A stretch of DNA of 64,000 bases from Leptolyngbya sp. NIES-3755 (lineage in GTDB: Bacteria; Cyanobacteriota; Cyanobacteriia; Leptolyngbyales; Leptolyngbyaceae), in the NCBI GenBank assembly GCA_001548435.1, contig AP017308.1, positions 372,001 through 436,000 of the forward strand, read 5' to 3'. The notes under the pieces are model-generated. The model did not search any database and had not been told where the DNA came from. It saw only the letters and a list, made by a program, of their open reading frames with translations. The translations under genes and the position numbers were made by a program. Each line of letters opens with the position of its first letter. Position 1 is the stretch's first letter. Below are positions 1 through 7,644 of this stretch, one piece after another.

Positions 1-827
1 GAATCAGCGCGATCGACAATCCCCGTGCTGCCCGTCAAAGATTAGGCTACGTCGCTCAAGCCGTCGCGATCGATAAAATGCTCACCGGTCGCGAACTGCT
101 CGAACTCCAAGCGGCTCTTTATCATTTGCCAAAAGCCTCGATCAAGCCTCGAATCGCTGAAATGTTAACCCTGCTCGGACTCGATGAATGGGCAGATAAA
201 AAGAGCGGCACATATTCAGGCGGATTACAAAAACGATTGGATCTCGCTGCGGGATTGCTTCATCAGCCAGACGTTTTGGTATTAGATGAACCGACCGTCG
301 GACTGGATATCGAAAGCCGTGTCGCGGTTTGGAATTTCTTACGTCAACTGCGCGAACAAGGCACATCGGTTTTAATCACCAGCCATTATTTAGAGGAAAT
401 TGATGCACTTGCCGATCGAGTGGCGATTATCGATCGAGGAGTTGTCATCTCTTCAGGAACGCCTTCGGAACTGAAAGATCAAGTGGGAGGAGAACGGATC
501 ACCTTACGGATTCGAGAATTTTCGCCACTGGATGAAGCTGAAAAAGCGCGATCGCTGCTCGAATCTTTACCCATCGTTCAAGAAGTGATCATTAATGGAG
601 CGCAAGGAAATTCGCTAAACTTAGTCGTCTCTCCGAATAGTGATGCCTTGTCCAAAGTTCAACAAGCTCTTCAACAAGCGGGACTCCCGACCTTTGGAAT
701 TGCTCAGTCACGTCCGAGTTTGGATGATGTCTATCTTGCTGCAACCGGACAAACTCTAATGGATGCGGAACTTGCGGCAGCCGGAAGTCGAGACCCGAAA
801 GCAGAACGTAAGCAAAACATGAGATAG
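1..827 (+). CDS. ABC transporter ATP-binding protein, DrrA-type (5' end cut by window)
   Basis: This is the ATPase subunit of an ABC-2 type exporter. The reading frame is open back to base 3, so the gene starts before the window and the Walker A motif is missing from view. Visible motifs are the Q-loop (GYVAQ), the ABC signature (YSGGLQKR), Walker B (VLVLDEPTVGLD) and the H-loop (ITSHYLEE). After the ATPase fold comes a domain of about 100 residues typical of DrrA/CcmA-type proteins. The permease gene begins 9 bp after the stop, so the two are almost certainly one operon and one complex. DrrAB-type pairs export lipids, antibiotics or polysaccharides; nothing here fixes the substrate. Confidence 0.93.
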   Translation, partial: ISAIDNPRAARQRLGYVAQAVAIDKMLTGRELLELQAALYHLPKASIKPRIAEMLTLLGLDEWADKKSGTYSGGLQKRLDLAAGLLHQPDVLVLDEPTVGLDIESRVAVWNFLRQLREQGTSVLITSHYLEEIDALADRVAIIDRGVVISSGTPSELKDQVGGERITLRIREFSPLDEAEKARSLLESLPIVQEVIINGAQGNSLNLVVSPNSDALSKVQQALQQAGLPTFGIAQSRPSLDDVYLAATGQTLMDAELAAAGSRDPKAERKQNMR

Positions 828-836
828 CAAACAACT

Positions 837-1712
837 ATGAGTACAACCATTACCCCGTCTAAAACTTCGTTCGACTCAAAATCGACGATCGCGCCTCCAA
901 ATCCAGTAGGCGATTTTTTCCAAGAAACGGCAGCGATGACTCGTCGATTGTTTATTCAGTTGCAGCGTCGCCCTTCTACTTTGATTGCTGGCATTATTCA
1001 GCCGTTGATGTGGTTGTTCCTATTTGGCGCACTGTTTCAAAATGCACCGAGAGGATTGTTCGGGGATCAAGTGAATTATGGTCAGTTCTTAGGGGCTGGC
1101 GTGATTGTGTTTACTGCGTTCAGTGGTGCTTTAAATGCCGGACTTCCAGTGATGTTCGATCGAGAATTTGGGTTTCTTAATCGATTGTTAGTGGCTCCAC
1201 TCGCTTCGCGATCGTCGATCGTGATGGCTTCAGCAATTTTCATTACGACTCTGAGCCTGATTCAAACGAGCGCGATCGTCGTCATGAGTGCTTTCTTAGG
1301 TGCAGGATTACCGAGTCCGATCGGTCTTGCATTGGTCGCTCTGATCGTTTTGTTATTAGTCGTTGGAGTGACCGCTTTAAGTTTAGGATTGGCGTTTGCG
1401 CTACCGGGACATATCGAATTGCTTGCCGTAATCTTTGTCACGAACTTGCCGTTACTGTTTGCGAGTACAGCACTTGTTCCACTGTCGTTTATGCCGAAAT
1501 GGTTGCAAGTGGTCGCGACTTTGAATCCGCTGAGTTATGCGATCGAGCCAATTCGCTATCTGTATCTGCACCCGGATTGGAGCTTTGGCAGTGTGATCAT
1601 GCAAGCTCCGTTTGGGAATGTGACCTTGGGTGGAGCATTGTTGATTTTGGTTGGACTTTGTGCGATCGCGCTTATTGCGGTTCAACCCTTGATGAAACGT
1701 CGATTAGCTTAG
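837..1712 (+). CDS. ABC-2 type transporter permease, DrrB-type
   Basis: This 291-residue protein is the membrane subunit for the upstream ATPase. About 40 cytoplasmic residues precede six hydrophobic segments. The stretch around LNRLLVAPLASRSSIV matches the conserved ABC-2 loop (F-N-R-L-L-v-A-P), and a segment near SFMPKWLQVVATLNPLSYAIE matches the late ABC-2 motif. The ATG at 837 is 9 bp after the ATPase stop. A GC-rich hairpin follows 30 bp after the stop. The substrate is unknown. Confidence 0.92.
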   Translation: MSTTITPSKTSFDSKSTIAPPNPVGDFFQETAAMTRRLFIQLQRRPSTLIAGIIQPLMWLFLFGALFQNAPRGLFGDQVNYGQFLGAGVIVFTAFSGALNAGLPVMFDREFGFLNRLLVAPLASRSSIVMASAIFITTLSLIQTSAIVVMSAFLGAGLPSPIGLALVALIVLLLVVGVTALSLGLAFALPGHIELLAVIFVTNLPLLFASTALVPLSFMPKWLQVVATLNPLSYAIEPIRYLYLHPDWSFGSVIMQAPFGNVTLGGALLILVGLCAIALIAVQPLMKRRLA

Positions 1713-1737
1713 AAGCTTGTTGAACAGCAATATAAAG

Positions 1738-1773
1738 TGGGGGGATTAGTATCGAGACGATCCCCCATTTTTG
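1738..1773 (+). terminator. Rho-independent terminator of the ABC operon
   Basis: A stem of GGGGGA (1740-1745) pairs with TCCCCC (1761-1766), followed by ATTTTTG. It lies between the permease stop and the end of the convergent gene, so it may serve both strands. Confidence 0.75.
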
Positions 1774-1783
1774 TGCTTAAAAA

Positions 1784-2098
1784 TTACTCCCGACGCTTGA
1801 TGTGCTGGAAATAGTCCTGTAACATCCATCTCACATTACTTTTCGTCACTTTTTGTCCCAGCACGTCCGTCATCAGTCGCCACAATTCAGAGCCGACATT
1901 GCGAATGAACCCCTCATCATAGCCGTGATCCCGTGCAATCTCACGATAGCCTCTACTATTCCAGGACTCTTGGAGCACGATCGTTTGAACTTTGGTCAAG
2001 GGACGCGGATAGAGTAACTGTTCAACAAGGGTGAGTAACTGATTGTTCGGTGCATCATTAGGAGCGAGCAAACAGTTGCTTCTTTCTTTTACATTCAT
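1784..2098 (-). CDS. Stand-alone vMAP-type N-terminal HTH domain protein
   Basis: This 104-residue protein consists of one helix-turn-helix-like domain. The pattern is LTKVQ, ESW, then GYREIARDHGYDEGFIRNVG, SELW and KVTKSN. It matches the N-terminal HTH domain of cyanobacterial vWA-MoxR-associated proteins and related WD40/NACHT signalling ATPases. Those proteins carry it fused to a large effector or ATPase; here it is alone, and no ATPase gene lies beside it. It could be an adaptor, a DNA-binding regulator, or the remainder of a larger gene. The ATG at 2098 is followed by a lysine/arginine-rich N-terminus. The domain match is from memory of the family pattern. Confidence 0.7.
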   Translation of the reverse strand: MNVKERSNCLLAPNDAPNNQLLTLVEQLLYPRPLTKVQTIVLQESWNSRGYREIARDHGYDEGFIRNVGSELWRLMTDVLGQKVTKSNVRWMLQDYFQHIKRRE

Positions 2099-2550
2099 GC
2101 TGATCTGTGGTTTCCAAAGACAAATTTTTCACGGGATGCTGTCTTAAACCCTGAAGCAATAATCAAATCAATTCTTATACGCATATTATTTTTAACACTG
2201 AACCCATAAACTTACAATCAAGAAATAACAATACTGATTCCTATCATTACTAAATAAACTCATCAGGATACTGTTTATTAATTTGTATAAAGGTTAGCGG
2301 TAGAACCTGTAATCGAGCTAGGACATCGCTTTTTCTCGGCTTCCAACTTGTGACATAAATATGACATTCATGTGACATTAGCAAAAGAATTTCCATGTCA
2401 GAAATATTACTCTTGAGTTGTCTCCGTATAAATCATGAGTAGTAAAGATTAATTTACACACTTAGCTTTTGCTCAATACGGAGCGACGAAACACGATCGT
2501 GCATCTTTCGCCAGATCAACTTTTTCTGACCGCCTATTGAGGTGACAACA
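2099..2550. other. 452-bp AT-rich intergenic region with repeat-bearing promoter
   Basis: I see no gene in this stretch. It separates the divergent HTH gene and the M10 protease gene. The notable elements are three TGACAT copies at 2351-2378, an inverted ATGTCA at 2395-2400, and a TATAAA box at 2427-2432 that could be a -10 element for the protease. The last part, 2539-2550, holds the Shine-Dalgarno sequence GAGG. Confidence 0.5.
2351..2378 (+). promoter_or_regulatory. Triple direct repeat TGACAT with 11-bp spacing (candidate operator)
   Basis: TGACAT occurs at 2351, 2362 and 2373. The copies start exactly 11 bp apart, one helical turn each, and an inverted copy (ATGTCA) follows at 2395-2400. 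Direct repeats on an 11-bp period are the classic binding pattern of OmpR/PhoB-family response regulators. The half-site resembles the E. coli Pho box half TGTCAT with one base changed. It lies about 175 bp upstream of the secreted protease gene and about 50 bp upstream of a TATAAA box. Confidence 0.5.
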
Positions 2551-5205
2551 ATGAGAACTTTTTTAGAGAAACAGACTTTCCTTGAAACTGGGAATGATTC
2601 TGGATTCACCGCAAAATCAGCTTCGCTGCAACTCGATACCGATGAATCGAACTTGCTCTTACGTCAATTGAGTGCAAGCATTAGTCGATCGTCGATCGGC
2701 TACAATCCCAGTGACTTCGCGGGCAATACGCTCTCAACTGCAAGAGCGATCGCGGTTAGTGCAACTACAACAAGCTATCAGGATTTCGTTGGCAGCGTTG
2801 ATACGAATGATTACTATCGCTTTACCCTAACTGATACCCGCAACTTCTCACTCGGACTGACTGGATTAACTGCGGATGCAGATGTCAGCCTGCTCAATAG
2901 TACAGGTAGCTTTATTGCAGGGTCATCTCTAGGCGGAACCTCTGCGGAATCGATTGCTCAGCAATTGACCGCAGGAACCTATTACATTCGAGTCTACCCT
3001 TACAGCGGTGACACTAACTACACCTTGAGTGTGTCTGCCGCTCCATCAAGCATTGATTTTGCGGGCAACACCCTCTCCACTGCACGAGTCATTACTGTGG
3101 GTACAACCACAACAAACTATCAGGATTTTGTCGGGAGCGTTGATACGAATGATTACTACCGCTTCAGCTTGAGTGATACCCGCAACTTCTCGCTTAGGCT
3201 CACTGGACTCACTGCGGATGCAGATGTCAGCCTGCTCAATAGTACAGGTAGCTTTATTACAGGGTCATCTCTGGGCGGAACTTCTGCGGAATCAATTACT
3301 CAGCAACTGACCGCAGGAACTTATTACATTCGGGTTTACCCCTACAGCGGCAACACCAACTACACCTTAAGCGTGTCTGCTGCTCCAGTTTTACCAAGTC
3401 TCAGTATTGTTGCCACTGATCCAACTGCGGCTGAGGTGAATTCGGGACAAGCCGCGAATCCTGGACTGTTTACAATCACCAGAACCGGCAGTACGGCGGC
3501 GGCTCTGACATTGAGCTATCTCGTTAGCGGAAGTGCGACAAAAGGCAGTGACTACAACAACATCACAGGCACGACCGGCAACACGGGTACGATTACCATT
3601 CCAGTGGGAGCCACCAGCGTCACGATTCCAATTAATGTGATTAACGATGCTCTAATCGAAGCCTCTGAGAGCGTTGTGCTCACCCTCAATTCAGGCACAG
3701 GCTATCAACTCGGCACAAACAGTGCGACAGTCACGATTCTTGACAATGATTCCCCGACTGTGCCTAACCCAACCGTTTCGACCTTTGCCCTAACAGGTAA
3801 TAACCAAATTGATTCCCTGCTGGCATCGTCGAGAACCTTCTGGAATACGAGTGGCAGCGGCGGCAACATTACCTATAGCTTCTACCGCAATTCTTCAGGT
3901 TCGTATTACGGTTCTGAAATCGTGACGGAACTGAGTGAGACGATCAAGACAAGTGTTCGCAGGATTTTGTCAATGATTTCGTCCTACGTCAACGTCAACT
4001 TTGTAGAGGTGGCAGATACCGCAAATAGCTTCGGAGTGCTGCGCTATATGTTCTCCAACTTGGGTGGTGGTGGCGGTTATGCTTATGCCTACTACCCAGG
4101 GGTCGGTGTTGGCGGAGATGTGCATCTCAGTTCTGCCTACGAGAGTGATCCAGTGAATCGCTTCTCAGGTGCGCCAGGCAACCACGGATATATGACGCTG
4201 ATTCATGAAACGTTCCATGCGATCGGCTTAAAACATCCTGGAAACTACAATGGTTCCGGAACTGGAGAAGGTCCGTTCTTGCCGGGAGGTGAAGACAACA
4301 CCACTAATACTCTCATGTCCTACAACTTTCCAGGACCAACAGCGATTACGCCGATGGCTTATGATATTCGGGCGCTCCAGTATCTCTATGGAGTCCGAAG
4401 CTACAATTCAACCAACACCAACTACGTCTTTAATTCAGTCAATAACTACACGCTCAACGGACAAGTCTTTGGCACGACTGGAACCAGCAAACAATCCGTA
4501 TGGGATAGTGGCGGTGTAGATACGTTTAACTTCTCTGGGCTTGCGACGACCGATCGCTATCGATTTGATTTGCGGGGTGGCGGGTTGATGACGACGCAAT
4601 CCGCTTTCAACAGCACAAGCTACACCGACCGGAGTGGAACGGGCACATATTCGATGACGGGGTTTGGGACTTCGATCGCATTTAATACCGTGATTGAGAA
4701 CTTAGTGAATTCTCGATCGGATGATTTCGTGATTGCGAATAGTGCCGCGAATACCTTCAGTGGCTATACTCGCGGCGTGTTCACGGGTAATGATATCTAT
4801 GAAGGAACCAATTCGGCTGATGTGCTGGATCTGAGCAGTTATGGTTTGGCTGATTTAGCGACGACGGTGAGTAGTGGAACCTTGAATATCCGACTCGGAA
4901 CGAGTGGCACAATCCAGGTGCGGAATTACTTTAGTTCTGCGGGTTCGATGCGAGTGCGAGTGGGTAGCACGTTCTATCGATACAGTACGACTGGAGGTTG
5001 GCAAGTTGCGCCTTCGCCTGCGTTACCTGCGAATCATGGAGAACTGGTGACCGCTTCGGGAGGGTTGACATCTCGTCGGGATCTTCCTGCTGCTCCGGAT
5101 ACGCCTGCGGTAATTGCTTGTAGCTGTGCTGCTTGTGCTGTGGAACGTCGGTTGAATCAGTTGGGCAATTCAGCGTTGAGCGATCGAATTCGACGCGCAG
5201 CGTAA
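2551..5205 (+). CDS. Secreted M10-type (serralysin/matrixin-like) zinc metalloprotease with PPC and Calx-beta domains
   Basis: This is a predicted extracellular protease of 884 residues. I chose the ATG at 2551 because GAGG at 2539-2542 gives a proper ribosome site; the in-frame GTG at 2542 overlaps it. Order of parts: two bacterial pre-peptidase C-terminal (PPC) domains of about 114 residues each (roughly 50-280), a Calx-beta-like domain (about 285-400), then the catalytic domain. Its zinc site is HETFHAIGLKH at about 552-562 and its Met-turn is LMSY. A beta-rich C-terminal domain follows. There is no Sec signal, which fits type I secretion, but canonical RTX nonapeptides are not visible. 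The tail carries a Cys cluster (CSCAAC). The PPC domains are a recent DNA-level tandem duplication. Confidence 0.85.
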   Translation: MRTFLEKQTFLETGNDSGFTAKSASLQLDTDESNLLLRQLSASISRSSIGYNPSDFAGNTLSTARAIAVSATTTSYQDFVGSVDTNDYYRFTLTDTRNFSLGLTGLTADADVSLLNSTGSFIAGSSLGGTSAESIAQQLTAGTYYIRVYPYSGDTNYTLSVSAAPSSIDFAGNTLSTARVITVGTTTTNYQDFVGSVDTNDYYRFSLSDTRNFSLRLTGLTADADVSLLNSTGSFITGSSLGGTSAESITQQLTAGTYYIRVYPYSGNTNYTLSVSAAPVLPSLSIVATDPTAAEVNSGQAANPGLFTITRTGSTAAALTLSYLVSGSATKGSDYNNITGTTGNTGTITIPVGATSVTIPINVINDALIEASESVVLTLNSGTGYQLGTNSATVTILDNDSPTVPNPTVSTFALTGNNQIDSLLASSRTFWNTSGSGGNITYSFYRNSSGSYYGSEIVTELSETIKTSVRRILSMISSYVNVNFVEVADTANSFGVLRYMFSNLGGGGGYAYAYYPGVGVGGDVHLSSAYESDPVNRFSGAPGNHGYMTLIHETFHAIGLKHPGNYNGSGTGEGPFLPGGEDNTTNTLMSYNFPGPTAITPMAYDIRALQYLYGVRSYNSTNTNYVFNSVNNYTLNGQVFGTTGTSKQSVWDSGGVDTFNFSGLATTDRYRFDLRGGGLMTTQSAFNSTSYTDRSGTGTYSMTGFGTSIAFNTVIENLVNSRSDDFVIANSAANTFSGYTRGVFTGNDIYEGTNSADVLDLSSYGLADLATTVSSGTLNIRLGTSGTIQVRNYFSSAGSMRVRVGSTFYRYSTTGGWQVAPSPALPANHGELVTASGGLTSRRDLPAAPDTPAVIACSCAACAVERRLNQLGNSALSDRIRRAA
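2706..3389 (+). repeat. Tandem intragenic duplication encoding two PPC domains (period 342 bp)
   Basis: The two copies are nearly identical at DNA level over much of their length. The GATGTCAGCCTGCTCAATAG word occurs at 2881 and again at 3223, giving a 342-bp period, or 114 codons, in frame. Most differences are silent or conservative. Confidence 0.85.
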
Positions 5206-5222
5206 TTGCACAAAAACAGAGA

Positions 5223-5252
5223 GGGCAGATCTGGATGGAACTGCCCTTTTCT
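5223..5252 (+). terminator. Terminator of the metalloprotease gene
   Basis: GGGCAG (5223-5228) pairs with CTGCCC (5241-5246) and is followed by TTTTC. Confidence 0.75.
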
Positions 5253-5274
5253 TGATCGAATTCATTCTGGACTT

Positions 5275-5438
5275 CTATAGCAATCCTAATTGAGTCATAA
5301 ATCTCCGATCTGCCCTCATCCCCAACCCTTCTCCCTAGGGGAGAAGGGAGCTAGACTCTTGTTCCCTCTCCCCTAGGGAGAGGGCTAGGGTGAGGGCAGA
5401 ATGACTATGCTCTTACAAATCAAATAGGATTGCTATAG
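5275..5438. mobile_element. MITE-like 164-bp palindromic element
   Basis: The element is bounded by CTATAGCAATCCTA (5275-5288) and its perfect inverse (5425-5438); the inverted repeats extend to 18 bp with one mismatch. Inside is a second, larger imperfect palindrome, TCTGCCCTCA... to ...TGAGGGCAGA, with CCCTAGGG cores. CTT flanks both ends and may be a short target duplication. No transposase is encoded. It sits between two convergent genes. Sequences of this style are common dispersed repeats in cyanobacterial genomes; it is probably mobilised in trans. Confidence 0.7.
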
Positions 5439-5471
5439 CTTGAACCCTCAGTGCTCATTGCATTCTATTGT

Positions 5472-7253
5472 TCACACCGACAATGCTGCATCCGTTTGGG
5501 TCGCATCACTGCCCCCAGAGTAGACCAAACCCCGCTGGACATCGAGCGTGACAATCTCACCATCGCGAATCATGCCCGTCGCATTTTTCACACCGACTAA
5601 GACAGGAATTCCCAACCGCAGTCCGATCACCGCTGCATGACTCGTTAAACTACTATCTTCGGTCACGATTCCAGCAGCTTTACGAATGGCATCAATATGA
5701 TCTGCATTCGTACTGGGAGCTACTAAGATTTCACCGGAATGAAATTGGCGGATTTCTTTCAATGTCGAAGCTAATCTAGCGCGACCACTGACTGATCCTT
5801 GTCCAATTCCCACGCCTTTTCCACGCACTGCGGTGACCACTTCAACCTTAATCAAATCGGTTGAACCTGCCACTCCTTGAAGCGTTCCAGCCGTGAGAAC
5901 AACGAGATCGCCTTCAGAAACTAAGCCTTTTTCTTGTGCGACATTGAGCGCGGCTTGGAAAGTTTGCCCGGTCGAGGGCAGATCTAATACTAAAAGCGGT
6001 TTCACCCCCCAAACGAGTTGCAGTTGACGGGCGACATCCACATGGGGCGTGATTGCCAGAATTGGAGTTCTAGGACGGAACTTTGAAACGTTACGGGCGG
6101 TTGATCCCGTTTTCGTCAAAGACATGATCGCAGAAGCATCAAGTTGGACGGCGATATTTCCGACCGCTTGACTGATTGCATTCGGAATCGATCGACCACT
6201 ATTCTCGCTGGGTTGCTTCGCGTTCTCTTGCTCGATCCGAACCGCGATCGATGCCATCTGAGACACTGCCTCGATCGGATACTTCCCAACCGCTGTTTCG
6301 TTCGACAGCATCACCGCATCGGTTCCATCCAAAATCGCATTTGCCACATCGGAAATCTCTGCGCGAGTCGGACGCGGACTATGCACCATACTATCGAGCA
6401 TCTGAGTCGCGGTGATGACTGGAATTCCGAGACGATTCGCAGTTTTGATCAGGCGCTTTTGCAGGATTGGAACATCTTCGGCAGGCAGTTCAACACCGAG
6501 ATCACCCCGCGCAACCATCACACCATCAGAGATTGATAGAATTGCCTCCATTTGTTCGATCGCTTCGTGCTTTTCGATCTTGACAATCACCGGAACCGAT
6601 TTGCCCGCGCTCGAAATCAGTTCTTTGATCTCTAAAACGTCTTGAGGATTGCGGACAAAGCTGAGTGCTACCCAATCTACGCCCTGATCTAATCCGAACA
6701 CTAAATCTTTGCGATCTTTGTCAGTTAGCGCTTTGATCGATAGATAGACACCGGGGAAATTGACCCCTTTATTGTTCGAGAGCGGACCCCCGACGACAAC
6801 ACGACAATGAAGCGATTGTGTTGCTTGATCAATCTCTTCGACTTTCATTTCAACTCTGCCATCATCGAGCAGAATCGTTGCACCTTGAGGAACTTCTTCG
6901 GAAAGCAGATCGTAAGTCACCGAGCTAATCTCTTGAGTTCCGGGAACTAGGCGGCTTGTGAGTGTAAATCGATCGCCTTTATTCAAAATAATTGAGCCGT
7001 TCTCGAAGCGTCCTAAGCGAATTTTGGGACCTTGGAGATCCTGTAGAATTGCGACGGGTTGATTCAGTTCAAACGAAACTTGTCGAATCAGGCGAATGCT
7101 GCGGAGATGATCATCGTGCGTCCCGTGCGAGAAATTTAGACGTAGCGTGGTGGCTCCAGCTTCGATCAGATCGCGTAGAACATCCGGGCTGCTGGTTGCA
7201 GGTCCGATCGTGGCAACAATTTTCGTGCGACGGTGAGAAGATTGCAGTGGCAT
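5472..7253 (-). CDS. pyk: Pyruvate kinase with C-terminal PEP-utiliser domain
   Basis: This enzyme converts phosphoenolpyruvate and ADP to pyruvate and ATP, the last step of glycolysis. The 593 residues include the N-terminal TKIVATIGPATSS motif, LRLNFSHG, the active-site lysine region VKIEKHEA, MVARGDLGVELP and TATQMLDSM. After the normal alpha/beta C-domain comes an extra module of about 100 residues with the TSHAAV signature of the PEP-utilising mobile domain, as in Bacillus and cyanobacterial type II enzymes. The histidine there corresponds to the phospho-His of PEP synthase, but its role in pyruvate kinase is structural or unknown. Its leader carries a long-range inverted repeat. Confidence 0.96.
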   Translation of the reverse strand: MPLQSSHRRTKIVATIGPATSSPDVLRDLIEAGATTLRLNFSHGTHDDHLRSIRLIRQVSFELNQPVAILQDLQGPKIRLGRFENGSIILNKGDRFTLTSRLVPGTQEISSVTYDLLSEEVPQGATILLDDGRVEMKVEEIDQATQSLHCRVVVGGPLSNNKGVNFPGVYLSIKALTDKDRKDLVFGLDQGVDWVALSFVRNPQDVLEIKELISSAGKSVPVIVKIEKHEAIEQMEAILSISDGVMVARGDLGVELPAEDVPILQKRLIKTANRLGIPVITATQMLDSMVHSPRPTRAEISDVANAILDGTDAVMLSNETAVGKYPIEAVSQMASIAVRIEQENAKQPSENSGRSIPNAISQAVGNIAVQLDASAIMSLTKTGSTARNVSKFRPRTPILAITPHVDVARQLQLVWGVKPLLVLDLPSTGQTFQAALNVAQEKGLVSEGDLVVLTAGTLQGVAGSTDLIKVEVVTAVRGKGVGIGQGSVSGRARLASTLKEIRQFHSGEILVAPSTNADHIDAIRKAAGIVTEDSSLTSHAAVIGLRLGIPVLVGVKNATGMIRDGEIVTLDVQRGLVYSGGSDATQTDAALSV

Positions 7254-7644
7254 TACAGTGAAAAACCTAGAGAGTCAAATAGGGTCGAACCTGCATACAA
7301 AGCAGCACATCCACGACCCGTTTAGACCGGATCGAGGGCATCTGGGATACTACCACGTTTGGGCACAGGGCAGAATCGCTTTTGGTTAGAGATTATCGCA
7401 GCTTTGTATGCAAAATGTTACGGAAAATCAGGGGGAAACTTCAAGTCAGTGATGTAAGGGAATTCTGACTTGCCGGAGCGATTCAAAAAGAGATCGATCG
7501 TAATAAAAGAAAATCAATCAGAATAGTTCGGAACTTCCGAATACGGATCGCATCCTCGTTAAAATAGTTACGATTTATGTTTTGTTTCAATTGTTTGCAG
7601 TTTTCAACTCCGCTCCTCTAGTCGTTTGCCCATAGTTTTGACCA
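7254..7644. other. 391-bp intergenic region between divergent pyk and debranching-enzyme genes
   Basis: I see no gene here. It must hold the promoters of both flanking genes. The only striking element is the 12-bp inverted repeat at 7292-7303/7401-7412, described separately. The half next to the debranching gene is AT-rich. Confidence 0.5.
7292..7412 (-). promoter_or_regulatory. Long-range inverted repeat in the pyk leader
   Basis: TGCATACAAAGC (7292-7303) has its perfect inverse GCTTTGTATGCA at 7401-7412, with 97 nt between. Allowing one mismatch the arms reach 15 bp. It lies 39-160 bp upstream of the pyk start, so it could form a closing stem in a long 5' leader or be two operator half-sites. 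Confidence 0.4.
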
